Shown here piece after piece: positions 63,401 through 64,000 of a stretch of 64,000 nucleotides of DNA. The DNA is taken from NCBI RefSeq assembly GCF_037975245.1, contig NC_092563.1, positions 21,341,699-21,405,698 of the forward strand, in the 5' to 3' direction. The notes below the pieces were generated by a model, which saw only the letters and a program-made list of their open reading frames with translations, was not told where the DNA came from and did not search any database. How positions within the stretch are numbered: the first letter of the stretch is position 1; each line of letters begins with the position of its first letter. The stretch comes from Apostichopus japonicus. Taxonomy: Eukaryota > Echinodermata > Holothuroidea > Aspidochirotida > Stichopodidae. The translations under genes and the position numbers were made by a program.

Positions 63401-63733
63401 ACCATTACCCCTGCTAGTAATTATTGTTTCAAAAAAGAACAAGTGATCTCAATATTGGACTTTATAATGTTTCTTTTTCCTCAGTGGACAATATACCACC
63501 TGTGGTCAGCTGCATCAGTGGTATTACGCGAGAGATACCGCTAATTAGCTTTGGTGTTGTGGTAGACTTTACAGAGCCAACAGCTACAGACAATTCAGGA
63601 ACAGCATCAGTTCTGTCAGCTACACGAAGACCTGGACAGTTCTTTCAGACAGGAACAACAACAGTGACTTACATCTTTGCAGATCCAAGTGGGAACACAG
63701 CTGATTGTGTTTTTGATATCATAGTAGTGGAGG
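15351..63733 (+). CDS. Skeletor-like DM13-DOMON / EGF / hyalin-repeat protein (composite gene model)
   Basis: A chain of plus-strand exons with compatible phases gives one large protein. Order: end of DM13-1 (15351, 17173), DM13-2 (17173, 18126, 18479), DOMON (20654, 21290, 22502, 23363), linker (24225), then EGF-EGF-HYR groups at 25333-32957, 33595-37898 and 38947-48204, then array 2 from 52702. DM13-DM13-DOMON is the architecture of protein Skeletor, while EGF and HYR are extracellular modules, so an extracellular matrix or cell-surface role is inferred. Continuity rests on phase: DOMON exons from 21290 onward, the linker and all EGF/HYR exons use phase 1 introns. Start, signal peptide and end are not in view. 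A split into two genes near 24.3 kb is the main alternative. Confidence 0.6.
15448..17172 (+). other. Intron with low-complexity tracts
   Basis: No exon seen. It contains a T13-G12 tract at 16311-16335 and a G-run cluster at 16740-16770. Open frames on both strands (16400-17161) have no recognisable domain. Confidence 0.6.
17173..17344 (+). CDS. DM13 domain 1 end and DM13 domain 2 start (exon)
   Basis: Acceptor TTTCTTGCAG, phase 0 start, donor GTTTGT at 17345 in phase 1. The first part (VHYGYVNFSCQFKPPDRR) closes DM13-1. The second (ELGDFSFTKLGYKFHVDN, then VVIENIKQVTFIGVVYDHWK) opens DM13-2 with the family's E-L-G-x-F start and a strand leading to the YD motif. A single exon bridging two DM13 domains supports a tandem DM13 pair as in Skeletor. 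Confidence 0.8.
18126..18198 (+). CDS. DM13 domain 2, middle (exon)
   Basis: A 73-base exon between TTCTTACAG and GTAAGT at 18199, phase 1 to phase 2. It reads GFSIYAGNGSPESTEWKIEL followed by LNKD. F-x-x-Y-A-G-N-G matches the DM13 segment that usually reads A-F/Y-F-W-V/A-G. The frame is open only in this phase, which fits both neighbours. Confidence 0.8.
18479..18665 (+). CDS. DM13 domain 2, end (exon)
   Basis: Acceptor CTTTCTTTTCAG, phase 2 start, donor GTAACT at 18666 in phase 0. It reads DSKLSFKPGVNLTMTLPDDL, TVFEIDFIGVWVQPEVGKNV, then NVITITDQDRENLPPYFPNA. The L-P-D-x-L and D-F-I-G-V-W blocks are the C-terminal DM13 signature. The cysteine normally after VW is Val here. Two N-glycosylation sequons (NLT, NAT). 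The exon's last bases and donor are part of a 71-base minisatellite (18650-19030). Confidence 0.85.
18650..19030 (+). repeat. 71-bp minisatellite carrying the exon donor site
   Basis: Six near copies of the block around CACAGAG|GTAAC occur at about 18666, 18736, 18807, 18878, 18949 and 19021, spaced 70-72 bases. The first copy contains the 3' end and donor of the exon 18479-18665. The other five sit in the intron. A decayed seventh copy is visible near 20080-20110. Confidence 0.9.
19031..20653 (+). other. Intron before DOMON
   Basis: No exon seen. A short motif (TTACCTTGAAATnTTnCACC) recurs near 19110, 19990 and, decayed, 20170, suggesting either a decayed repeat or an insertion between 19130 and 19990. 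I could not define element ends. Confidence 0.5.
20654..20896 (+). CDS. DOMON domain, first part (exon)
   Basis: Acceptor TCTTTTCTTAG, phase 0 start, donor GTAATG at 20897, phase 0 end. It reads TKRCEVLLGDMYQVSWQLDK, NNQITLELSGRVASNEYMAF, GISGSETRTQMVGSDVTVVW and IDPSTNEPEAEDYHMSA. Y-x-V-x-W, the N-x-Y-M-x-F-G-x-S-G turn, M-V-G-x-D-V-x-V-x-W and the D-Y segment are typical of the Skeletor DOMON, an extracellular beta-sandwich thought to bind haem or sugar. Confidence 0.9.
20941..21050 (+). repeat. Short tandem repeat, about 45 bp x 2.5
   Basis: The block ACAACAGAATTCTGCTT...GTGGCTTCACATTAA occurs two to three times with few changes in the intron after the first DOMON exon. Confidence 0.75.
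21290..21422 (+). CDS. DOMON domain, second part (exon)
   Basis: Acceptor TTCTTTCTAG, phase 0 start, donor GTGAGA at 21423, phase 1. It reads CVVNSGFGACPDTFSSEGSN, then DVHLVGAVIRHGVTTITVER and PLKS. The C-x-x-x-G-x-x-x-C-P-D-T segment and the R-P-L end match the Skeletor family. This is the point where the gene switches from phase 0 to the phase 1 introns used by all later exons. Confidence 0.88.
21423..22501 (+). other. Intron within DOMON
   Basis: No exon, RNA gene or clear mobile element recognised. Confidence 0.55.
22502..22612 (+). CDS. DOMON domain, third part (exon)
   Basis: 111-base phase 1-1 exon, acceptor TGTTTCACCAG, donor GTAAAT. It reads DDPLDKPIPTDEQVYTFWSL, then GTINNVGLVAHHHHSAAG. 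The W-S-L-G-x-I-N block corresponds to the W-A-x-G-x-x-N strand of Skeletor DOMON. The run of four histidines sits where the family has a single conserved His, close to the presumed ligand pocket. Confidence 0.85.
22613..23362 (+). other. Intron within DOMON
   Basis: AT-rich; no supported feature. Confidence 0.55.
23363..23497 (+). CDS. DOMON domain, last part (exon)
   Basis: 135-base phase 1-1 exon, acceptor TTTAATCTTCTAG, donor GTAAGA. It reads GDLEINFGTPERSFCTEFLA, then a polar tail (LDKDEKDNTSTKNHSP, MLYDTSSFTG). I-N-F-G...C is the closing strand of the Skeletor DOMON. The polar tail is probably a flexible linker. Confidence 0.87.
23498..24224 (+). other. Intron with a dispersed repeat
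   Basis: Parts of 23645-23695 and 23870-23945 match, in the opposite orientation, a continuous block at about 36365-36505, so a dispersed repeat lies here with extra sequence inside it. No exon seen. Confidence 0.65.
24225..24269 (+). CDS. Short linker exon between DOMON and EGF
   Basis: 45-base phase 1-1 exon between TCTTTTACAG and GTATGA, reading GRHISKRNVGSPDPLG. It has no domain, but its phase and splice sites fit both neighbours. It contains SKRN, a basic patch that could be a cleavage site; that is speculative. Confidence 0.6.
24270..25332 (+). other. Intron
   Basis: No exon seen. Two open frames on the minus strand (24462-24767, 24583-24933) have no domain signal. A phrase around AACATACACCGGAGTGAG is loosely repeated (near 24705 and 24870), a hint of an old short duplication. 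Confidence 0.5.
25333..25458 (+). CDS. EGF-like domain exon 1
   Basis: 126-base phase 1-1 exon, acceptor TTTTTTCTCACAG, donor GTATGT. It reads ALMVADACCFFMCQNGG, VGFFTADQQSRCVCPSPFTG and DSCQQ. The C-x-C-x8-C end and N-G-G turn are typical of EGF. The first two cysteines are adjacent, which is unusual for the fold. The donor is the first unit of a GTAT microsatellite. Confidence 0.85.
25459..25496 (+). repeat. (GTAT)n microsatellite at a splice donor
   Basis: About nine GTAT/GTGT units start exactly at the donor of the EGF exon, so several GTATGT donor-like sites follow in a row. Confidence 0.9.
25497..26075 (+). other. Intron
   Basis: No supported feature beyond the microsatellite at its start. 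Confidence 0.55.
26076..26186 (+). CDS. EGF-like domain exon 2
   Basis: 111-base phase 1-1 exon, acceptor CTTCACTACAG, donor GTGAGT. It reads GRDLCDPNPCQNSGSCILLQ, then TFLCICAPGFTGTTCDL: six cysteines with C-x4-C-x5-C-x7-C-x-C-x8-C spacing and the G-F-x-G turn. There is no calcium-binding EGF consensus. Confidence 0.92.
   Translation, partial: AETFATRIPARTVVPVSSCRPFSVFVHPGLRVPLVI
26794..27030 (+). CDS. HYR domain exon (group 1, first)
   Basis: 237-base phase 1-1 exon. It reads AGGPFTVVCPADVLVLTLAG, then WREPDAPGYQFIQSSHAPGD, EFPVGETSVDYLFTTSQGF and TCTFCVTVQE. It lacks the D-x-x-P-P opening and the D-P-S-G-N-T turn of classical HYR. Its closest relatives in the window are 35931-36173 and 41450-41677, which follow the EGF pairs of groups 2 and 3. 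Confidence 0.88.
27031..27777 (+). other. Intron
   Basis: No exon seen. Open frames on both strands (27286-27555, 27459-27707) show no domain. Confidence 0.55.
27778..28020 (+). CDS. HYR domain exon (group 1, second)
   Basis: 243-base phase 1-1 exon, acceptor TCTTTCATCAG, donor GTAAAA. It reads VTLTQPTVNDCVNVEAFTLQ, FMEPTAADGCGSVLLFSATA, GDIFPVGQTAVTFSFSDSCG and NIAVCDLVVTVNN. It has four cysteines rather than two. Its last 183 bases recur at 30341-30523 through a tandem duplication. Confidence 0.9.
29050..29690 (+). repeat. About 92-bp minisatellite, copy 1
   Basis: Roughly seven imperfect units built on TGGAGTAGCATACATAAC, AAGCTGCAGCAGTTTTTAAT, TGATCAA and AAACCTAGGCTATATTGGCC. Confidence 0.9.
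29888..30142 (+). CDS. HYR domain exon (group 1, third; copy 1)
   Basis: 255-base phase 1-1 exon, acceptor TCCTCATGCAG, donor GTAAGT at 30143. It reads VDVTPPSITNCPTNIVQVTT, MWDELIVEDVSQPIQQIEGP, FTAVFLLGTTTTVNYAYQDS and VGNIGRCAFDVTVR. It has a D-V-T-P-P opening but a D-E-L-I-V-E-D core instead of E-P-T-A-T-D. Confidence 0.9.
30341..30523 (+). pseudogene. Truncated HYR exon left by the duplication
   Basis: This repeats the last 183 bases of 27778-28020 (only I to F in GDIFPVG) with the same GTAAAA donor. The original acceptor was not copied. CACCCAAAAG sits right before it and would give an acceptor in phase 1, keeping the frame, but the upstream polypyrimidine stretch is poor. It is either skipped, leaving a dead exon, or used as a two-thirds HYR. 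Confidence 0.7.
31243..31883 (+). repeat. About 92-bp minisatellite, copy 2
   Basis: Duplicate of 29050-29690, with only scattered base changes. Confidence 0.9.
32081..32335 (+). CDS. HYR domain exon (group 1, third; copy 2)
   Basis: Duplicate of 29888-30142 with the same splice sites. I see one silent change (TTT to TAT region reading GTTTCT versus GTATCT, both V-S), so the encoded domain is the same. Confidence 0.9.
32703..32957 (+). CDS. HYR domain exon (group 1, last), cysteine-rich
   Basis: 255-base phase 1-1 exon, acceptor TTTTACCCAG, donor GTTAGT. It reads TLDASPPDCGNILPELTECI, LPQPSCSDDSGTGRILSSS, NEFSLGNTTVNVTCIDDAGN and RAHCLTRVSVIQ. It has five cysteines, an odd number, and two adjacent N-glycosylation sequons (NTT, NVT). 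The paralogue is 37644-37898. Confidence 0.9.
32958..33594 (+). other. Intron
   Basis: No supported feature. Confidence 0.55.
33595..33708 (+). CDS. EGF-like domain exon 3
   Basis: 114-base phase 1-1 exon. It reads VEDPCYFFPCANDGFCINIG, then SEFLCQCQPGFTGIQCEE, with C-x4-C-x5-C-x8-C-x-C-x8-C spacing. Acceptor TCTTCTCCAG, donor GTTAGT. Paralogue: 38947-39060. Confidence 0.93.
33709..34228 (+). other. Intron between EGF exons
   Basis: 520 bases with no feature. The matching intron of the next group (39061-40346) is 766 bases longer and holds a LINE remnant. Confidence 0.6.
34229..34345 (+). CDS. EGF-like domain exon 4
   Basis: 117-base phase 1-1 exon. It reads VETPCSPNPCLNAGSCNLTD, then VNEFRCMCHPGFTGQVCDQ. 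Six cysteines in EGF order and one sequon (NLT). Acceptor ATATTTCCAG, donor GTTAGT. Paralogue: 40347-40463. Confidence 0.93.
34346..35930 (+). other. Intron
   Basis: 1.6 kb with no exon, RNA gene or element that I can support. Confidence 0.55.
35931..36173 (+). CDS. HYR domain exon (group 2, first)
   Basis: 243-base phase 1-1 exon reading VVGATPTITCPGDVYVVTDG, WIEPGPVAGFVLLTQTHRPG, DIFPVGQTTVMYLFLDTTAI and TLVSCEFIVMHEA. Acceptor ATCTATTTGTAG, donor GTATGC. Like its counterpart at 41450 it lacks the S-G-N-T turn. Confidence 0.9.
36174..36634 (+). other. Intron with dispersed repeat
   Basis: About 36365-36505 matches the intron at 23645-23945 in reverse orientation (around CAGTACTTGGGG, GATGAATCC and AATATCTACCC). 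Confidence 0.65.
36635..36877 (+). CDS. HYR domain exon (group 2, second)
   Basis: 243-base phase 1-1 exon reading VDLEPPTVSNIADVTVTVTE, VEFEEPTAVDAFSTAFLVAA, GDVLRVGSTIVTHTFSDFCG and NTVDAVFVVTVKI. Acceptor TTTAATCTTCAG, donor GTAAGT. Only one cysteine remains: both usual positions carry other residues and a new Cys sits before the G-N-T turn. Paralogue: 42475-42717. Confidence 0.9.
37117..37329 (+). CDS. HYR domain exon (group 2, third), short
   Basis: 213-base phase 1-1 exon reading ATPCPADILQTTGLVLTPVT, WIESNDTTFLVLNRSHQSGD, SFPTGQTTVTIEYFETSSGE and RLPCTFTITLI. The acceptor ATATTCAAAG is weak. The domain is about ten residues short, without the P-P opening. Two N-glycosylation sequons (NDT, NRS). 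No counterpart is seen in group 3. Confidence 0.83.
37644..37898 (+). CDS. HYR domain exon (group 2, last), cysteine-rich
   Basis: 255-base phase 1-1 exon reading TLDTTPPDCGNILPELTECV, LPQPSCSDDSGTGRILFRS, NEFSLGNTTVNFTCTDDSGN and RAHCLTRVSVIQ. Five cysteines, as in 32703-32957. The nucleotide match to that exon is high, including the acceptor. Confidence 0.9.
37899..38946 (+). other. Intron
   Basis: 1.05 kb; no supported feature. The open frame from 38838 into the EGF exon is intron read-through. Confidence 0.55.
38947..39060 (+). CDS. EGF-like domain exon 5
   Basis: 114-base phase 1-1 exon reading ANVPCNSFPCMNDGFCISMG, then TEFLCTCQPGFIGNRCEE. Acceptor CTTCCATCTTCAG, donor GTTAGT. Paralogue of 33595-33708. 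Confidence 0.93.
39660..40154 (+). mobile_element. 5'-truncated LINE (non-LTR retrotransposon) tail
   Basis: An open frame ending at 40154 reads FFQFRFLDRILGTNRLL before the zinc-knuckle-like stretch ESPLCKFDEEKTIEQLFWDC. This is the C-terminal end of LINE reverse transcriptase proteins, where C-x-x-C...T-I-E-H-L-F-W-x-C is typical. The second Cys of the C-x-x-C pair is Asp here. About 80 further residues follow, then a stop. No reverse transcriptase core is present. It sits in the intron between two EGF exons, and the matching intron upstream lacks it. Confidence 0.75.
40347..40463 (+). CDS. EGF-like domain exon 6
   Basis: 117-base phase 1-1 exon reading VQTPCSPNPCLNAGSCVITG, then VNEFSCDCPSGFIGQICNQ. 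Acceptor GAATTGTTTGTAG, donor GTAAGT. Paralogue of 34229-34345. Confidence 0.93.
40464..41449 (+). other. Intron with AT-rich and G-rich tracts
   Basis: 40620-40800 is made of AATTATTAATTAATATTATTA-like AT repeats in two similar blocks. 40861-40920 is G-rich with runs of three to five G (see findings). A poly-C tract lies near 41380. No exon seen. Confidence 0.65.
41450..41677 (+). CDS. HYR domain exon (group 3, first)
   Basis: 228-base phase 1-1 exon reading VVGVMTTITCPDDIYLLTNG, WIEPAGSVLSQSHRPGDMFP, VGETSVTYVILDSATRIITC and EFRVLHQT. Acceptor TCTTTCTTTCAG, donor GTATAT. Paralogue of 35931-36173, five codons shorter in the middle. Confidence 0.9.
41678..42474 (+). other. Intron
   Basis: A sentence-like block of about 45 bases (GGTCATTAGTTTTGCTGA, then TGAGTCTTAAATCTGC) occurs twice at 42260-42345. 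A poly-C tract is near 41780. No exon seen. Confidence 0.6.
42475..42717 (+). CDS. HYR domain exon (group 3, second)
   Basis: 243-base phase 1-1 exon reading VDVEPPTVSNVRDVTINVTA, VEFEEPTAEDALSVAYLASA, GDVLPIGSTVVNNTFSDRCG and NTVVVTFVVTVEL. Acceptor ATCTCTCCAG, donor GTGAGT. A single cysteine, as in its paralogue 36635-36877. Confidence 0.9.
42882..43260 (+). repeat. Two-copy tandem duplication, about 185 bp
   Basis: AAACTGGTGGAATT, GGTAC, GAAAGGTCATTTGA and AAAGATCACA recur in the same order and spacing in both halves, with about one change in five bases. Confidence 0.7.
46184..46530 (+). repeat. 60-bp minisatellite, six units
   Basis: Units follow the pattern CTACACTGACTGTTGTACTG, CCAGCTAGCTGGTCCAGGTT and TACATAAACTTAAGTC with moderate divergence. 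Confidence 0.9.
46755..47225 (+). mobile_element. Candidate tRNA-derived SINE
   Basis: TAGTTCAGTTAG at 46765-46776 fits an RNA polymerase III A box, and GGATCAAAATT at 46806-46816 resembles a B box at tRNA-like spacing, with a cloverleaf-like TCCGCCTCACAATCG arm between. A compact body follows with a G-C richer block at 47070-47105 unlike its surroundings. Ends and target duplications are not defined; the family is not named. Confidence 0.5.
47941..48204 (+). CDS. HYR domain exon (group 3, third)
   Basis: 264-base phase 1-1 exon, acceptor ATATCTTTCAG, donor GTAAAT at 48205. It reads VGNNTPPSPPICPNIQPVTS, WEDIGSCFDSEDGSITPECN, GDLFPVGQTTVRCTCTDSAG and ALSECDFSFTVQVFG. Six cysteines, the most of any HYR here. 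It is followed by the retroelement and then array 2, with no EGF exon between. Confidence 0.88.
48305..48356 (-). ncRNA. Possible hammerhead ribozyme core
   Basis: On the minus strand CTGATGA (48356-48350) is followed by a stem able to pair GCTC with GAGC, then GAAAC (48323-48319), a four-base stem ACCA/TGGT with a seven-base loop, and TC at the expected cleavage position (about 48305). A flanking CTTA/TAAG pairing could form stem I, but the bases next to the core do not pair. Penelope-like elements are known to carry hammerheads; activity of this copy is doubtful. Confidence 0.35.
48633..49619 (-). pseudogene. Penelope-type reverse transcriptase fragment
   Basis: A 328-residue frame. LDVVAMYTNTP at residues 53-63 is motif A with its Asp. 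FYLQKIGCAMGSQASPEICD at 112-131 is motif B. WLRYRDGILLLYDG at 151-164 is motif C, where the expected second Asp of the catalytic pair is Gly157. VTYLDLKIFKG follows at 194-204. Sequence past the stop still encodes family-like phrases (HLISQHAELSKLFPKEPI near 48600) in another frame. The reading frame and catalytic pair are both damaged, so it is not expected to be active. Confidence 0.85.
49623..50246 (-). pseudogene. Penelope-like element, N-terminal part
   Basis: A 207-residue frame with IALGKGLKFIATPVKPKRSD near residue 7, ALNAIKNDRSIIVKPFDKGR near 103 and IMNHSDYQAEMERQLARHHY near 124, all typical of the region before the Penelope reverse transcriptase. It ends at KNLPVDR-stop. The canonical G-R-P-I-I-S-G-N-G motif that should follow lies in another frame around 49630-49600, a direct sign of a frameshift. 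Confidence 0.82.
50716..51117 (-). pseudogene. Retroelement N-terminal frame, coiled-coil-like
   Basis: A 133-residue frame with a heptad-like stretch (KLQEDTYKKVKSHAETLKEL, then QSNLTTLTKEISRID). It lies directly upstream of the Penelope frames on the same strand and continues after a frame change as RDELSRKAKRLRDRFLEKRS, so it is read as the 5' part of the same element. No catalytic motif. Confidence 0.6.
51353..51620 (-). pseudogene. GIY-YIG endonuclease C-terminal fragment
   Basis: The minus strand reads QYVGETKSTLRGDF, then after one frame change TETPVGGHFNLPNDTTNDMS, LQGIE and TIQPHGLNIQEGLD-stop. Y-V-G-E-T-K-x-x-L-R, G-H-F-N-L-P and the P-H-G-L-N end are typical of the endonuclease domain closing Penelope-like proteins. 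The G-I-Y...Y-I-G start is missing: the fragment begins at the inverted repeat edge. Confidence 0.82.
51611..51703. repeat. Long inverted repeat at retroelement edge
   Basis: A perfect 30-base palindrome at 51642-51671 (half-site AGTCTTGTAGAGTTT) lies inside imperfect arms of about 45 bases (CCCTACCAT...TTGAAATGT against ACATTTCAAGATGGTAGGGG). It marks the border between the endonuclease fragment and host sequence. Confidence 0.93.
51704..51836. other. Unique spacer before array 2
   Basis: No match to the array unit or the retroelement that I can see. Similarity to the A-B intron of the array begins at about 51837. Confidence 0.55.
52282..52318. repeat. Perfect hairpin, 17-bp arms
   Basis: TTCATTGTCTATGTACA is followed by TAT and its exact reverse complement. 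Other array units have an unrelated short sequence at this place. Confidence 0.95.
52702..52950 (+). CDS. HYR domain exon B, array 2 edge copy
   Basis: 249-base phase 1-1 exon. The first third differs from other B exons (INDITQE for ISDITRE, GFVVEF for GVVVDF). From FTEPTATD on it is the same. The change of similarity inside one exon marks the end of homogenisation. Confidence 0.92.
53737..53985 (+). CDS. HYR domain exon C, array 2
   Basis: Same as 2951-3199 except Asp2 to Asn (VNDTPP), a change shared by all C exons of array 2. Confidence 0.92.
54177..54425 (+). CDS. HYR domain exon D, array 2
   Basis: Same protein as 3391-3639. The acceptor stretch reads CCATATTTTAG instead of CCATTTTTTAG. 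Confidence 0.92.
54809..55060 (+). CDS. HYR domain exon A, array 2 unit 1
   Basis: Identical protein to 397-648. Confidence 0.92.
56331..56579 (+). CDS. HYR domain exon B, array 2 unit 1
   Basis: Identical protein to 1916-2164. Confidence 0.92.
57261..57509 (+). CDS. HYR domain exon C, array 2 unit 1
   Basis: VNDTPP form. The intron before it is 681 rather than about 786 bases because of a 105-base deletion. Confidence 0.92.
57701..57949 (+). CDS. HYR domain exon D, array 2 unit 1
   Basis: Identical protein to 3391-3639. Confidence 0.92.
58333..58584 (+). CDS. HYR domain exon A, array 2 unit 2
   Basis: Differs from other A exons by Pro to Ser in HTPGQFF (HTSGQFF), shared only with 61963-62214. 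Confidence 0.92.
59854..60102 (+). CDS. HYR domain exon B, array 2 unit 2
   Basis: Two changes, ISDITRE to ISGITRE and PLNSFG to PLISFG, shared only with 63485-63733. Confidence 0.92.
60891..61139 (+). CDS. HYR domain exon C, array 2 unit 2
   Basis: VNDTPP form, otherwise as 2951-3199. Confidence 0.92.
61331..61579 (+). CDS. HYR domain exon D, array 2 unit 2
   Basis: Identical protein to 3391-3639. Confidence 0.92.
61963..62214 (+). CDS. HYR domain exon A, array 2 unit 3
   Basis: HTSGQFF form plus Gly to Cys in NGFGTTV (NGFCTTV), a third cysteine unique to this copy. Confidence 0.92.
63485..63733 (+). CDS. HYR domain exon B, array 2 unit 3
   Basis: ISGITRE / PLISFG form. Last complete exon in the window; the following B-C intron runs past the end. 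Confidence 0.92.
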
Positions 63734-64000
63734 GTAAGTTAACCTGTGCTTGTTTGTCAATATTAATATTACATAGTGTAAAAGATGTATATTCATTCCA
63801 TTTTGTGATTAGGACAAGTTTTGATGACTTATAGCATGACTTTGATGGAGTAAAGACAGGACATAGAAGTGTTAATGAAGGAAGTGTATGATGTTCCTGT
63901 TTATTTGTTCTTAGAACCAGTTAAAGTATTCATACCAAGTACTCATGTAGTTTGCTTAAGAAACGGTTTAGTAATCTTGACAGAGCTATTTTCATAGATA

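Larger units (their letters stand above)
51837..64000 (+). repeat. HYR cassette tandem array 2
   Basis: The same unit as 1-13161, starting inside an A-B intron and running off the window: B C D, A B C D, A B C D, A B. Up to about 52790 the sequence is clearly diverged from other units (roughly one change in ten, plus indels). After that it is nearly identical. One unit has a 105-base intron deletion near 57202. Confidence 0.95.

Overview
The window is metazoan genomic DNA: AT-rich, many short exons bounded by GT/AG sites, long introns, minisatellites and retroelement remnants, with no prokaryotic gene layout. Hyalin repeats (HYR domains), a DM13-DM13-DOMON block like protein Skeletor, a Penelope-like element and a LINE tail suggest an invertebrate deuterostome, most likely an echinoderm. 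That is an inference from gene content; no species is identified.

Layout. (1) 1-13161: a tandem array of a 3.63 kb unit holding four HYR exons (A, B, C, D), cut by a 100-N assembly gap at 13162-13261. (2) 13262-24269: the 5' part visible of a plus-strand gene with the end of one DM13 domain, a second DM13 domain and a DOMON domain. Its start and signal peptide were not found. (3) 24225-48204: a linker exon, then EGF-like and HYR exons in a repeating order of two EGF followed by about four HYR. This stretch includes a recent 2.2-2.5 kb tandem duplication at 27.8-32.5 kb and a LINE remnant in one intron. (4) about 48260-51625: a broken, minus-strand Penelope-like retroelement inside an intron. 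(5) 51837-64000: a second array of the same A-B-C-D HYR cassette, running off the window.

Every EGF and HYR exon starts and ends in phase 1, and phases are continuous from DOMON through the linker into the EGF/HYR exons. The simplest model is therefore one very large secreted or cell-surface protein: DM13-DM13-DOMON-(EGF-EGF-HYR3-5)x3-HYR array, about 1,600 residues before the array and about 1,080 array residues in this window. The first array (1-13161) lies upstream of the DM13/DOMON exons in the same orientation. It is either the tail of a neighbouring paralogue or a misplaced contig, and the gap prevents a decision.

The most notable signals are the Skeletor-like/EGF/hyalin-repeat fusion, the near-perfect homogenisation of exons and introns across array units, missing DM13 cysteines, a minisatellite that copies a splice donor six times, a tandem duplication that leaves a truncated but in-frame HYR exon, and a permuted Penelope-like element with a possible hammerhead core and an inverted repeat at its edge.
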